Assembly: GCA_020852855.1 (NCBI GenBank)
Contig: JADZAA010000056.1
Location: 1 to 35,784, forward strand
DNA: 35,784 bases
Direction: 5' to 3'
Source: Bacteroidota bacterium
GTDB lineage: Bacteria; Bacteroidota; Ignavibacteria; Kapaibacteriales; UBA961
This document shows, in pieces, positions 7,785-17,413 of this stretch (position 1 is the stretch's first letter; every line of letters begins with the position of its first letter). The notes beneath the pieces are model-generated. The model worked only from the letters and a program-made list of their open reading frames with translations. It ran no database searches and had not been told where the DNA came from. The position numbers and the translations under genes were made by a program.

Positions 7785-10217
7785 ATGAAAATTTCCTATA
7801 ATGCCTTGCTTGAATTTGCCGCAATACCGTATACGCCTGCGCAAACAGCCGATATACTTACTATGCTTGGAATTGAAGTAGACGCGGTAGAATATCAACG
7901 TACCCGCTACGAAAATTTTTTCATCGGCGAAATACTTGCGAAAGAAAAACATCGCGATGCCAAGAAACTTTCTGTTTGCGAGGCAACCGTAGGCGGTGCG
8001 TCGCGGCGGATAATCTGTGGTGCGCCTAATGTGGCTGCCGGACAGCGCGTAATAGTCGCATTGCCCGGAGCCGTAGTTCCGTCGAACGGCTTGGAAATAG
8101 GCGAGCGTATTATTCGAGGCGAACATTCGTCCGGTATGATTTGCAGCAAAGCCGAGCTTGGAATTGCCGACGAAAGCGACGGGATATGGGTGTTGCCCGA
8201 CGACGCACCCGTCGGACTGCCGTTAGCCGACTATCTTGGCGAAAACGATGTTGTTTTTGATGTAAGCCTGACGGCGAATCGTGCAGACTGTTTAAGTCAT
8301 ATCGGTATAGCGCGAGATTTGGCGGCTTTCGCCGGAATAGATTTTAAAGTGGCTAAAGCAACAGTACCGGAAAATAATGCACGACAAATTGAAAACAGTC
8401 TTTCGGCGGAAATATCGGATGCAGAAAAATGTCCGCGCTATGCTGTGCGCATTATACGCGGTGTTAGCATCGGCGAATCGCCGGAATGGTTGCGGCGGCT
8501 GCTTATTTCGCTCGGATTCCGTCCGCGCAATATAGCGGTTGATGTTACAAACTATGTGATGGCGCGCTGCGGGCAGCCTTTGCACGCATTTGATTACGGT
8601 AAAATTGCACAAGGAAAAATCATTGTAAAAACAGCTGGAAACGGCGAAAAATTTATTACGCTCGACGGAAAAGAGCGAATTTTAGATGAAGCAATGACGG
8701 TTATTTGCGATGCAGAAAAGCCAATTGCCATTGCCGGAGTAATGGGCGGTAAAAACAGCGAAATAACCGGCGAAACAACCGTAATAGCACTTGAATCGGC
8801 TTATTTTCAGCCTTCTTCCATACGTAGAACAGCAAAAAAATTAGGATTGAGTACAGACGCTTCGCATCGCTTCGAACGCGGAGTGGATTACGACGCAAAC
8901 ATTATTTACGCTCTGGATCTGGCCGCAACCATGATAGCCGAACTCGGCGGCGGAAGCGTTGATGCCGGGCGTATAGATTTGTATCCAGCACCTATTGCGC
9001 CGCCGGAGATTACGTTGCGCTATCGTCGTGCAACAGAATTGTTGGGTGTTGATATCGAGCCGCCGAAAATGCGTGATTTTATCGTTGGACTTGGTTTCGA
9101 AATCATTTCGGAAACCGAAAGTGAACTGACCGTAATTGCTCCTTCGTGGCGCGTGGATATGGATCGGGAAATTGACCTTGTCGAGGAAATTGCACGATTG
9201 TATTTTTACGACAAAATAGAACCGTCAACAGTGTATACCGCGCCTAATACAATCGAAATCACGGCAGATTTTGCATCGCCTGAAATGCGTGAAATTATTC
9301 GTAAGTTCTTGGCACATCGCGGCTTTAATCAGATTTACTGCTACAACTTTACCGATGCGGAAACCGCCGCGCTTAACGGTGAAAAAGCAGTTGCAACAGC
9401 AAATCCTTTGGGCGAAGAGTTCGCAGTATTGCGTACTTCGGCACTGCCTTCGATGTTGAGCGTAATTTCCGGAAATATACGTGCCGGAGCAGAGACCGTA
9501 GCTTTATTTGAAATAGGCCGAATATTCCGCACCGCACAGCCCGAATATCGTGCTTTTACACCAGGAATAGAGGAGCGTGAAACCGTTGTTTTCGGACTTT
9601 CGGGGAATATAAACGAACTGCATTGGTCGGCAAAACCGCGTAGTGTCGATTTTTACGACGCAAAAGGAACTGCCGAGGATATACTTGAATACTTGGGAAT
9701 TGCGGCAACTTTTCGTCCTACGGAAACAGCACGAAACGGATTCACCGTAAACTCCGTTACAGTCGAGATTTCCGCAGAATCGGGCGAAACTGTCCGGCTG
9801 GGAATTGTAGGAGAAATATCCGCAGATTACCGCGAGCGATACGACTTGCCGCAATCTGTATTTTGTGCCGTATTCGACGCAGATGCACTTTATCGCGTAA
9901 AAATTGAAAATCCACGTTACAACAAAATATCGCCTTTTCCTGTGGCAGAGCGCGACGTGGCTTTCACGCTCGACGACAGCGTCGGCGCGGCTGCATTACT
10001 TGGCATTATACAGCGCAACGGCGGAGAGTTCTTCCGTTCGGCCTCTGTTTTCGATTTATTTTCCGGCGGTTCGCTTGGTGCGGGTAAAAAATCGATAGGG
10101 GTACGACTAAAATTTGCATCAAGCGAAAAAACACTGACCGAAGCAGAAATTTCGGCTGCAATGCGGACCGTTACCGAGTCTGTTGCGCAGGAACTCGGCG
10201 GCTTTTTGCGTTCGTAG
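7785..10217 (+). CDS. pheT: Phenylalanine-tRNA ligase beta subunit
   Basis: An 810-residue cytoplasmic subunit of the alpha2-beta2 phenylalanyl-tRNA synthetase. Order of parts is an N-terminal region, an EMAP-type tRNA-binding OB fold (about 40-150, with GVTVG-like core KLSVCEATVGG and ICGAPNVAAGQRVIVA), the editing B3/B4 region (about 210-385, with VTNYVMARCGQPLHAFD and DASHRFERGVDYD), B5 (about 405-475), the catalytic-like core (GFNQIYCYNFTD), and a C-terminal FDX-ACB anticodon domain (about 715-808, PFPVAERDVAFTLDD). Length is typical. The catalytic alpha subunit gene pheS is not adjacent, unlike the common pheST order, and must lie elsewhere. It follows kdsB by 23 bp in the same direction. 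Confidence 0.96.
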   Translation: MKISYNALLEFAAIPYTPAQTADILTMLGIEVDAVEYQRTRYENFFIGEILAKEKHRDAKKLSVCEATVGGASRRIICGAPNVAAGQRVIVALPGAVVPSNGLEIGERIIRGEHSSGMICSKAELGIADESDGIWVLPDDAPVGLPLADYLGENDVVFDVSLTANRADCLSHIGIARDLAAFAGIDFKVAKATVPENNARQIENSLSAEISDAEKCPRYAVRIIRGVSIGESPEWLRRLLISLGFRPRNIAVDVTNYVMARCGQPLHAFDYGKIAQGKIIVKTAGNGEKFITLDGKERILDEAMTVICDAEKPIAIAGVMGGKNSEITGETTVIALESAYFQPSSIRRTAKKLGLSTDASHRFERGVDYDANIIYALDLAATMIAELGGGSVDAGRIDLYPAPIAPPEITLRYRRATELLGVDIEPPKMRDFIVGLGFEIISETESELTVIAPSWRVDMDREIDLVEEIARLYFYDKIEPSTVYTAPNTIEITADFASPEMREIIRKFLAHRGFNQIYCYNFTDAETAALNGEKAVATANPLGEEFAVLRTSALPSMLSVISGNIRAGAETVALFEIGRIFRTAQPEYRAFTPGIEERETVVFGLSGNINELHWSAKPRSVDFYDAKGTAEDILEYLGIAATFRPTETARNGFTVNSVTVEISAESGETVRLGIVGEISADYRERYDLPQSVFCAVFDADALYRVKIENPRYNKISPFPVAERDVAFTLDDSVGAAALLGIIQRNGGEFFRSASVFDLFSGGSLGAGKKSIGVRLKFASSEKTLTEAEISAAMRTVTESVAQELGGFLRS

Positions 10218-10266
10218 CGACGCATTGCGTATTTTTGCAAGTTATCTATATTTTTCGGCGGCGATT

Positions 10267-12264
10267 ATGTTCGAACAATACATCGAAGACCAAAAAAAAC
10301 GGTTGCAAGGTTGCATTGAATTGACAGCAGCCTCGCACAACGGATTTACGTCGGCTTCACTTCTGAGTGAAAGTCCGCTCATTCCCGATGCTTATCGCCG
10401 TTATTTTGCTGCCGAAATAAAACGAAGAACACGGGAAATGTGCTCGGAACTGTTGAAAAATCCACATTTTTTAATAACGGAAACAAGTAGTGTTTTTATC
10501 GAACAATTTGAAAAGACTCTGCAAAATACGGCAATATTTTCCGATGCGGAACTTGCTCAAATAACAGATGATGCAGTTAAGACGCGGCTTAATTATTTAT
10601 GCAGGCCAAGAATTGCGCTTAAATGGTTCGTTTTCGGCGAAAACAAAGAATTAAATGCAGAAGAAATATGCATGCGGCTCAATTATTTGTATGATTACGA
10701 ATATTTAATTGAAGGGGTGCGGAAAATAATCGGCGACTGCACACGGCCGGCAGATAAAATGTTGCTTGAAGATGTGCTCGTGCAAGCCGTTGAGAGTATA
10801 GACAACGATTATATTTTTGACCTGACTCCGCGCCAATTCGTTGATATACTTGCACCTCTTTTCGATTTCTTTTCGCCCGACAGCTCGCTCGGCACCGAAA
10901 AATCCATGCCAACCGAAGCATTGGTCGTTTTTCTTGACGATAAGCACGTAGAGCCTATTGCGCAAGAAATGGAGCGTCTTTATCACGATGAAAACTGTAC
11001 TGAAATAACGGAATCTATTTTTCTGAAAATAGTAACCGATATTCTTGATACCATTGATGAATTCGAGGCGGAAAATAAAACTGTAAATACAGTCGGTACT
11101 TTATCCGAAATAAATACGGAAATTGTAAAAAATACAGATATACAAAGCGATGGTATATCCGGCGGATTTATTGCCGCACCCGGCGAATTTGCGGCTGTAT
11201 TGGCTGCGAAAGAATTTATTGCTCCGGAATTTATAGAAAAAGAAAAACCGAAAATATTTACTGTGAAATTTGCGCCGGAACCTGCCCGATCGTTTGTTGA
11301 AGCACTCGACGAACCCGACGCTGCCGTAATATCGCCCGACGAACTGAAAGAATCGCTGATAGAAATAGAACATATCGCAAAAGAAGCCGCCGAAACATTC
11401 GATAAAGTTACGGAAATAATCGAGGCAATAGACGAACATTTAACGCAAGAATATTCGGACGATTGCAAAAACAATGCTGCTTGCAATGCAAATTCCGATG
11501 CAGAAAATTGCACAGACGAAGCCCGCCTTTCGGAGGAACAGCCGCGTTGCGACGAAGTAACAACAGACGAAAAATATACGGTTTGCGATGTAGAGGATAC
11601 TGAAATTTACATAGAAAATAATGCTGACATTATTGATGCAGATTTTATCGATAATATTGAAGATATACAGCCTGAAAATATAGAGAACAATTATCTGTCG
11701 GAAGAATTGCCGCATTTCGACAAAGCGGAGGCGGAACACGATATTTCCGTTCCCGAAGCAGATGCACTTATTGACGACAACATAGAAAATTACGAAAATA
11801 TTGCCTCGGAAATCATTGATGCCGATGAAGTTGTTGCCTTAATGCTTGAAAGCGAAAAATTATCGGAAAACGGTAAAAACATCGAATATTCGATGTTTAA
11901 CATAATTACACACGATGAAATTATTAATGAAAACGACAATTCTACAAGTGCAGACACGTCGAATTTAGATAAGAAAATAAATACTGAACAATTCGAGCCG
12001 TTTAACGAATCCGCCGTGGCGCAAGCAACGCATTATCCGAAATTTTCTGCCATACTCGGCGATAAGCGTGAGCGTTACATCAAAAAACTGTTTGAAAAAG
12101 ACGAATCTGTGTTTCAGCAATTAGTCGATGAAATTGATGCAAGCCCGTCTTGGAAAGCGGCTGCGCAGATTTACGACAATTTTCTCATTGACCGCGCCAT
12201 ACCGCTTGATAATTCGCTCGCAATCGAATTCCGCAATATGATAAAATCTCGTTACGCGGCATAG
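10267..12264 (+). CDS. Large acidic protein of unknown function (665 aa)
   Basis: I do not recognise this protein. The reading frame is open further upstream into pheT, but the first ATG clear of pheT is at 10267 and gives a sensible start. Three parts are visible: an N-terminal ~260 residues of mixed helical character (rich in aromatic and hydrophobic residues, e.g. LNYLCRPRIALKWFVFGENK and a related LNYLYDYEYLIEGVRK), a middle of some 300 residues dominated by Asp, Glu, Asn, Ile and Ala that is probably disordered or coiled, and a C-terminal ~75 residues that look folded again (HYPKFSAILGDKRERYIKK, WKAAAQIYDNFLIDRAIP). There is no signal peptide or membrane segment, so it should be cytoplasmic. 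It lies 49 bp after pheT and 30 bp before obg on the same strand. It might bind a basic or nucleic-acid partner through its acidic middle, but this is a guess. Confidence 0.8.
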   Translation: MFEQYIEDQKKRLQGCIELTAASHNGFTSASLLSESPLIPDAYRRYFAAEIKRRTREMCSELLKNPHFLITETSSVFIEQFEKTLQNTAIFSDAELAQITDDAVKTRLNYLCRPRIALKWFVFGENKELNAEEICMRLNYLYDYEYLIEGVRKIIGDCTRPADKMLLEDVLVQAVESIDNDYIFDLTPRQFVDILAPLFDFFSPDSSLGTEKSMPTEALVVFLDDKHVEPIAQEMERLYHDENCTEITESIFLKIVTDILDTIDEFEAENKTVNTVGTLSEINTEIVKNTDIQSDGISGGFIAAPGEFAAVLAAKEFIAPEFIEKEKPKIFTVKFAPEPARSFVEALDEPDAAVISPDELKESLIEIEHIAKEAAETFDKVTEIIEAIDEHLTQEYSDDCKNNAACNANSDAENCTDEARLSEEQPRCDEVTTDEKYTVCDVEDTEIYIENNADIIDADFIDNIEDIQPENIENNYLSEELPHFDKAEAEHDISVPEADALIDDNIENYENIASEIIDADEVVALMLESEKLSENGKNIEYSMFNIITHDEIINENDNSTSADTSNLDKKINTEQFEPFNESAVAQATHYPKFSAILGDKRERYIKKLFEKDESVFQQLVDEIDASPSWKAAAQIYDNFLIDRAIPLDNSLAIEFRNMIKSRYAA

Positions 12265-12294
12265 AGCAGTATAGTAGCGCCTCACAAAATTTTC

Positions 12295-13383
12295 ATGAAA
12301 TTTATTGATAAAGTAATAATCGAAGTTCGTGCCGGCTCCGGCGGTGCAGGGCATTGCAGTTTTCGTCGTGAAAAATACGTTCCTAAAGGCGGCCCGGACG
12401 GCGGCAACGGCGGCAACGGCGGCAATGTAACGTTAGTTGCGGATTCGCATCTGACAACCTTGCTGGATTTTCATTACAGACGGCATTTTCACGCGCAAAA
12501 TGGTGCGGCCGGCGAAAAATCCCGAAAAACAGGGCGTAGCGGAAACGACCTTACGGTTAGAGTCCCCGTGGGAACAGTAGTGCGTGATTCAGGCACAAAA
12601 CGCCTGCTTGGTGACTTAACTACCGACGGGCAGACCTTGACGATTGCACGGGGCGGAATCGGCGGGCGCGGAAATGCCGAATTTAAGACATCGGTAAATC
12701 AAGCGCCACGCTATGCAGAACCGGGCAGACCGGGCGAGGAACTTATGGCGGAACTAGAACTGAAAATTATAGCCGATGTAGGCTTGGTAGGCTTCCCGAA
12801 TGCCGGAAAATCAACTCTTATTTCGGTTATTTCTGCCGCAAAGCCCAAAATCGCAGATTATCCGTTTACAACACTTACGCCAAATATAGGAATTGCGCGC
12901 GTGGGTGACGAACAGTCGTTTTCCGTTGCGGACATTCCCGGCTTAATCGAAGGGGCGCACCGAGGTAAAGGCTTGGGAATCAAATTCTTGCGCCATGTGG
13001 AACGTACACGCCTGCTTGTGTTTCTAATTGATGCTGCATCGGACGATATTGAGCGGGATTACGAAATACTTTGCAATGAGCTTGCAAAATATCGCGGGTC
13101 ACTCGACCGTAAACGCAAAATAATAGCTATTAGCAAAACCGATACGATTGATGCCCAAACTCGTCGCAAATTAGAAAATATAACATTTGGCGAAGATAAA
13201 CTAGTGCCAATGTTTCTGTCGTCAGTAGTGGGTGAAGGAGTCGAGGCTGTTAAATGGGCGATGTGGAACACTTTGCAAACTGTCGAGGAAACATTTGATG
13301 ATTTCAACGACGAAGATTTTGACGGTGGCGACGAAGATTTTGACGGTGGCGACGAAGATTTTGACGGTGAGGAAGAACAATAG
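12295..13383 (+). CDS. obg: GTPase Obg/CgtA
   Basis: A 362-residue ribosome-associated GTPase involved in 50S maturation, stress response and cell-cycle control. The glycine-rich Obg fold occupies about residues 1-158 (GSGGAGHCSFRREKYVPKGG, GGDGG-type turns). The G domain follows, with G1 GFPNAGKST (about 166-174), G2 in DYPFTTLTPNIG, G3 DIPGLIEGAHRGKGLG, a G4 of the form SKTD in place of the usual NKxD, and SSV as G5. The C-terminal OCT domain of some Obg proteins is absent; instead the protein ends in an acidic tail of three DEDFDGG-like repeats. Acidic tails are known in proteobacterial Obg. It is in the same orientation as pheT and uvrA with short gaps. Confidence 0.95.
   Translation: MKFIDKVIIEVRAGSGGAGHCSFRREKYVPKGGPDGGNGGNGGNVTLVADSHLTTLLDFHYRRHFHAQNGAAGEKSRKTGRSGNDLTVRVPVGTVVRDSGTKRLLGDLTTDGQTLTIARGGIGGRGNAEFKTSVNQAPRYAEPGRPGEELMAELELKIIADVGLVGFPNAGKSTLISVISAAKPKIADYPFTTLTPNIGIARVGDEQSFSVADIPGLIEGAHRGKGLGIKFLRHVERTRLLVFLIDAASDDIERDYEILCNELAKYRGSLDRKRKIIAISKTDTIDAQTRRKLENITFGEDKLVPMFLSSVVGEGVEAVKWAMWNTLQTVEETFDDFNDEDFDGGDEDFDGGDEDFDGEEEQ
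13309..13371 (+). repeat. Three 21-bp in-frame tandem repeats in the obg tail
   Basis: Three adjacent 21-bp units (13309-13329, 13330-13350, 13351-13371) encode DEDFDGG twice and DEDFDGE once. Units one and two are identical; unit three differs at its end. Such repeats can gain or lose units by slippage, which would change only the length of the acidic tail. Confidence 0.85.
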
Positions 13384-13446
13384 AAACGGTCATAAAGTCG
13401 TAACTTACAAATTATCAGGAATTTACACATAATTTAAGATGGTCTG

Positions 13447-16323
13447 ATGACCGTAAAACGTACACAGTCAAAAATCGCCAGAACCCGAAAAGTTATTTCC
13501 ATTTGCCACGCTCGCGTTCACAATTTAAAAGGGGTGAGCGTAGATATACCGCGCAACGCTTTAACTGTTATTACGGGAGTAAGCGGCTCCGGTAAATCTT
13601 CGCTTGCTTTCGACACGCTTTACGCCGAAGGCCAACGCCGTTTTGCAGAGTCGCTTTCGGCTTATGCCCGTCAATTTCTTGAGCGTATGAGCAAGCCCGA
13701 CGTTGAAAGTATAGTCGGTATTCCGCCGGCTATAGCTATAGAGCAACGCGGTTTTTCGCGCAATCCACGCTCTACCGTAGGTACAACTACCGAAGTATAT
13801 GATTATTTGCGATTGCTTTACGGGCGTATAGGCACTGTGATTTGCAAATGCGGCGAGATTGTTCGTAAGGATTCGCCGCAGTCGGCTGCAAGGCGTGTTG
13901 CAGAGTTTGCCGCCGGCGATAAACTTTACATTACTTTTCCGTTGACACCGAATCAGGCGGAAAAAGCAGACGTGCGTTGCGCCAAACTTTTACGACTCGG
14001 ATATTCGCGCATTGTGGACGTTAACACATTGGGAATATCGGATTTGCAAGAAGTCGGCAAATTAACGGAAAATAATGTCGACGCGGCTGTTCTTGCAGAC
14101 CGAATAATTGCCGAAAATACGTCCGAAACCATATCGCGCTTGACCGAAACGCTGGAATCTGCGCTGATGCACGGCGATGGATATGTTACGGTTATAAACA
14201 TTACCACCGGCGAGCGTTTATTTTTTAGTTCTCTTTTCGAATGTGCAAAATGTCGCATACCTTATATAGAGCCCGAACCGCGTCTTTTTTCTTTTAACAG
14301 TCCTTTCGGTGCCTGCCCGACTTGCCAAGGATTCGGACGAAGCGTAGATTTTGCCGAAGACTTGGTTATACCGGACAAGGCTCGTTCGATTCGCAACGGA
14401 ACAGTAGCGCCGTTTCGTTCTGCACTCGGCACGGAATATCAACAACTATTGCTGAATGCAGCCAAAGAAGCCGGTATTCCCACGGCAACTCCATATTTAC
14501 AATTAACCAAAGAACAGCAAGAATTTATATGGGGCGGCGATGAAAGAAGCGGATACAACGGTGTGTTAGGATTTTTTGCCGAATTAGAAAAAAAAGCATC
14601 ATTCAAAATGCACTATCGCTCGATGCTGGCAAGTTATCGCCAATACACTCGCTGTCCGGGTTGCGGAGGATCGCGATTGCGAACAGCGGCGCGTTCGGTG
14701 TATGTAAACGGGAAAACCTTGCCTGAAATATCGGCTATGACAATAGAACAAGCATCGGAATTTTATCGCGAATACGTGCCTGCCGCGGCGCAAGAGGCAA
14801 TAGCCGGGCAAATACTCAAAGAATTACGCCGCAGATTGCAACTGCTTGATGATATAGGCTTGGGATATATCACGCCGGACAGATTGTCGCATACTCTTTC
14901 CGGCGGTGAGGCTCAACGTATCAATCTTGCAACGGCACTCGGTTCGTCGCTTGTCGGAACTCTTTATGTGCTTGACGAGCCGAGTATCGGACTACATTCT
15001 CGCGATACGGAACGATTGGTTAATCTGCTTAAAAGTCTTCGGAATATGGGGAATACAGTAGTCGTAGTGGAGCATGACCCGGAAATTATTGCACAAGCCG
15101 ATTACATAATTGATATTGGCCCAAAAGCCGGAGAACAAGGCGGGAATATAGTGTTTGCAGGAAATATGGACGAGTTTGATAAGTCGCCAAATTCACTGAC
15201 TGCGCAATATATGCGCGGCGAGAAAAAAATAGAATCGTCATTGGAACGCAATCGGGGCAACGGCTTAAAAATAACGTTCAACCGGCCGTCTGCAAGAAAT
15301 CTTGACATAAAAACGGTGGAAATTCCGCTTGGTTGCATAGTGGTTGTTACAGGGGTGTCCGGTTCGGGGAAAAGCACTCTCGTACACGACGTTATTTATG
15401 CTAATCTACGTAAAATAACGGGTGTTTTTGCCGGTAGTTCGGTTGGTAATACAGAGCGTATAGACGGTGCGTCGCATATCAATTTTACGGAAATGGTCGA
15501 CCAACAGCCTATTGGTGCGTCGTCGCGCTCAACACCTGTAACCTATACTAAAAGTTTCGATGCAATACGCGAGCTTTTTGCGGAAACACCGGAGGCAAAG
15601 CAACTTGGTTGGAAAGCCGGACATTTTTCGTTTAATGTTCCGGGCGGCCGTTGCGAAACTTGCGAAGGTAACGGTCACATAACGGTTGGAATGCAGTTCT
15701 TGCCCGATATTTCTTTGGAATGTGAGGCCTGCAAAGGAACGCGCTATCGCAGAGAGGCACGAAAAATTATCTATAAAGGAAAATCTATTGTTGATGTACT
15801 TAAAATGACCGTTGACGAGGCAATAGAATTTTTCACGGGGAACAATCGCATTACGCATAGGCTACAAACACTTGCCGATGTAGGACTTGGGTATTTGCAA
15901 CTTGGGCAGTCGGCTTCCATGCTTTCCGGAGGCGAGGCACAGCGTATAAAACTGGCTTCGTTCCTAGATACGGATACGAGCGGTTCCGGATTATTTATTT
16001 TCGATGAGCCAACAACCGGTTTGCATCTTGACGATATAGCCAAATTATTGCGTTGCTTCCGCAAACTTGTCGATAAAAAACACTCGGTTCTGATTGTAGA
16101 GCATAATTTGCACGTTATTGCCGCGGCCGATTATGTCATTGACCTTGGCCCCGAGGCTGGCAGTCGCGGCGGGAAAATTGTGGCGAGCGGAACACCCGAA
16201 AATATAGCCGATTGCGAAGCATCGCATACCGGAAATGCACTTCGCGACATTCTTTCGCAGAAATACATAGGAAAAAAAAATAAAAACGGCACTGGAAAGA
16301 ACAGCCGAAATTCGAGTAAATAA
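13447..16323 (+). CDS. uvrA: Excinuclease ABC subunit A
   Basis: A 958-residue DNA-damage recognition ATPase of nucleotide excision repair that acts with UvrB. It contains two ABC ATPase modules: Walker A GVSGSGKSS at about 44-52 and GVSGSGKST at about 636-644, with ABC signatures LSGGEAQRI near 483 and 826, and Walker B strands VLDEPSIGLH and IFDEPTTGLH. Zinc-binding CxxC pairs are present: CAKC...CPTC in the first module insertion, CPGC further on, and CETC...CEAC in the second. The UvrB/DNA-interaction stretch SNPRSTVGTTTEVYDYLRLL-type sequence follows IEQRGFSRNPRSTVGTTTE. Length is normal. The C-terminus ends in a short Lys/Asn/Ser-rich tail. The start is the ATG 63 bp after obg; the next gene follows after 6 bp. 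Confidence 0.97.
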   Translation: MTVKRTQSKIARTRKVISICHARVHNLKGVSVDIPRNALTVITGVSGSGKSSLAFDTLYAEGQRRFAESLSAYARQFLERMSKPDVESIVGIPPAIAIEQRGFSRNPRSTVGTTTEVYDYLRLLYGRIGTVICKCGEIVRKDSPQSAARRVAEFAAGDKLYITFPLTPNQAEKADVRCAKLLRLGYSRIVDVNTLGISDLQEVGKLTENNVDAAVLADRIIAENTSETISRLTETLESALMHGDGYVTVINITTGERLFFSSLFECAKCRIPYIEPEPRLFSFNSPFGACPTCQGFGRSVDFAEDLVIPDKARSIRNGTVAPFRSALGTEYQQLLLNAAKEAGIPTATPYLQLTKEQQEFIWGGDERSGYNGVLGFFAELEKKASFKMHYRSMLASYRQYTRCPGCGGSRLRTAARSVYVNGKTLPEISAMTIEQASEFYREYVPAAAQEAIAGQILKELRRRLQLLDDIGLGYITPDRLSHTLSGGEAQRINLATALGSSLVGTLYVLDEPSIGLHSRDTERLVNLLKSLRNMGNTVVVVEHDPEIIAQADYIIDIGPKAGEQGGNIVFAGNMDEFDKSPNSLTAQYMRGEKKIESSLERNRGNGLKITFNRPSARNLDIKTVEIPLGCIVVVTGVSGSGKSTLVHDVIYANLRKITGVFAGSSVGNTERIDGASHINFTEMVDQQPIGASSRSTPVTYTKSFDAIRELFAETPEAKQLGWKAGHFSFNVPGGRCETCEGNGHITVGMQFLPDISLECEACKGTRYRREARKIIYKGKSIVDVLKMTVDEAIEFFTGNNRITHRLQTLADVGLGYLQLGQSASMLSGGEAQRIKLASFLDTDTSGSGLFIFDEPTTGLHLDDIAKLLRCFRKLVDKKHSVLIVEHNLHVIAAADYVIDLGPEAGSRGGKIVASGTPENIADCEASHTGNALRDILSQKYIGKKNKNGTGKNSRNSSK

Positions 16324-16329
16324 ATTACA

Positions 16330-17379
16330 ATGGGAATGCATTCCTTTACCGCTTTTTTCAAAAAAAACGGACTGCGTGTAGCAGTAAGTGTCGTGCTGGT
16401 GGTTGTTTCCACTTGGTACGCCGTTAAAGATGTGCATTTCACCGAATTGCTTGACGCATTGCACGATGTGAAGTATATATGGGTTTTGGCATCTGCTCCC
16501 GTGATATTGTTCAGCCATTGGTTGCGGGCTTTGCGCTGGAAAACCATGCTGGAGCCAGTGCTGAAAACAAAATCGTTGCATAATTTATTCTCTGCGGTAA
16601 TGATAGGATATTTCGCAAATAACATATTGCCCAAAGGCGGCGAAATACTGCGACCTCTGGTGTTTTCTAAACGCGAAGGCGCACCGTTTTCGTCTGTAAT
16701 GGCAACTATTTTTATAGAGCGGCTTATTTTCGATATGATTCCGGTTGTTCTTTTTATTTCCGGCGCATTTTTATTCCAAAGCAAAGAGATTTCGATAGCT
16801 TATCCGGAATTAGGACTTGGCTTCCTCGGTTCGCTTACAGCACTTATTACCTGTGCCGCTACCGTTATGATAGTATTGAGCGCGTTCCCGCAATGGAGCG
16901 AAAAAATACTTGACAAAACCGTTAAAAAATTCTCGGAAAAATTATACGGTAAATTACACGGCATAGCGACAAGTTTTTCGAAAGGCTTCGCTATACTTAC
17001 AACTCCGTCGCAATATCTGCGCGTAAGTATAGAGTCGTTACTGATTTGGTTCGTGTATATTATTCCGATGTGGATGCTGTTCTATGCTTTTCCGTTCGGC
17101 GCGGCAAAATCGCCCGGATTTGAAGATGCAGCGCTGATATTCGTAATCGGACTTATATCGCAATTTGCACCGGTACCGGGAGGTATCGGAGTGTACCATA
17201 CCTTGGTTGCTACTTCCATGGTAAGGCTTTACGGACTTCGGCAAGAAGAGGCACTTGCCTATGCTACGGTTTCGCACGGAATCAATTATTTAATTACGTT
17301 CGTTATCGGCTCGGCTTACTTCTTAATTGAAAATCGCGGAAACACAAAACTCAAAAATGAAGTGATGTCTGAAAGTTGA
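16330..17379 (+). CDS. UPF0104/YbhN-like integral membrane protein (LPG-synthase TM-region family)
   Basis: A 349-residue polytopic inner-membrane protein of the family that includes YbhN and the flippase part of MprF. Typical motifs are HWLRALRWKTML after the second hydrophobic segment, GYFANNILPKGGEILRP (about 93-109), IFIERLIFDM, and QFAPVPGGIGVYHTL (about 278-292). About eight hydrophobic segments are seen. Relatives move or modify membrane lipids; the substrate here is unknown, and the catalytic synthase domain of MprF is absent. It begins 6 bp after the uvrA stop, so it is almost certainly co-transcribed with it, although the functions are unrelated. Confidence 0.85.
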   Translation: MGMHSFTAFFKKNGLRVAVSVVLVVVSTWYAVKDVHFTELLDALHDVKYIWVLASAPVILFSHWLRALRWKTMLEPVLKTKSLHNLFSAVMIGYFANNILPKGGEILRPLVFSKREGAPFSSVMATIFIERLIFDMIPVVLFISGAFLFQSKEISIAYPELGLGFLGSLTALITCAATVMIVLSAFPQWSEKILDKTVKKFSEKLYGKLHGIATSFSKGFAILTTPSQYLRVSIESLLIWFVYIIPMWMLFYAFPFGAAKSPGFEDAALIFVIGLISQFAPVPGGIGVYHTLVATSMVRLYGLRQEEALAYATVSHGINYLITFVIGSAYFLIENRGNTKLKNEVMSES

Positions 17380-17413
17380 TATATCGGAATTCAGAACTTA
17401 TCGAGGTGAAAAA

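Noticed and set aside
10183-10266. Extended N-terminus of the acidic protein overlapping pheT
   Set aside because: The extra residues are the pheT end read in another frame; ATG 10267 is the natural start.
14380-14400. GTTCGATTC resembling a tRNA T-arm
   Set aside because: It is inside uvrA and no acceptor or anticodon stem surrounds it.
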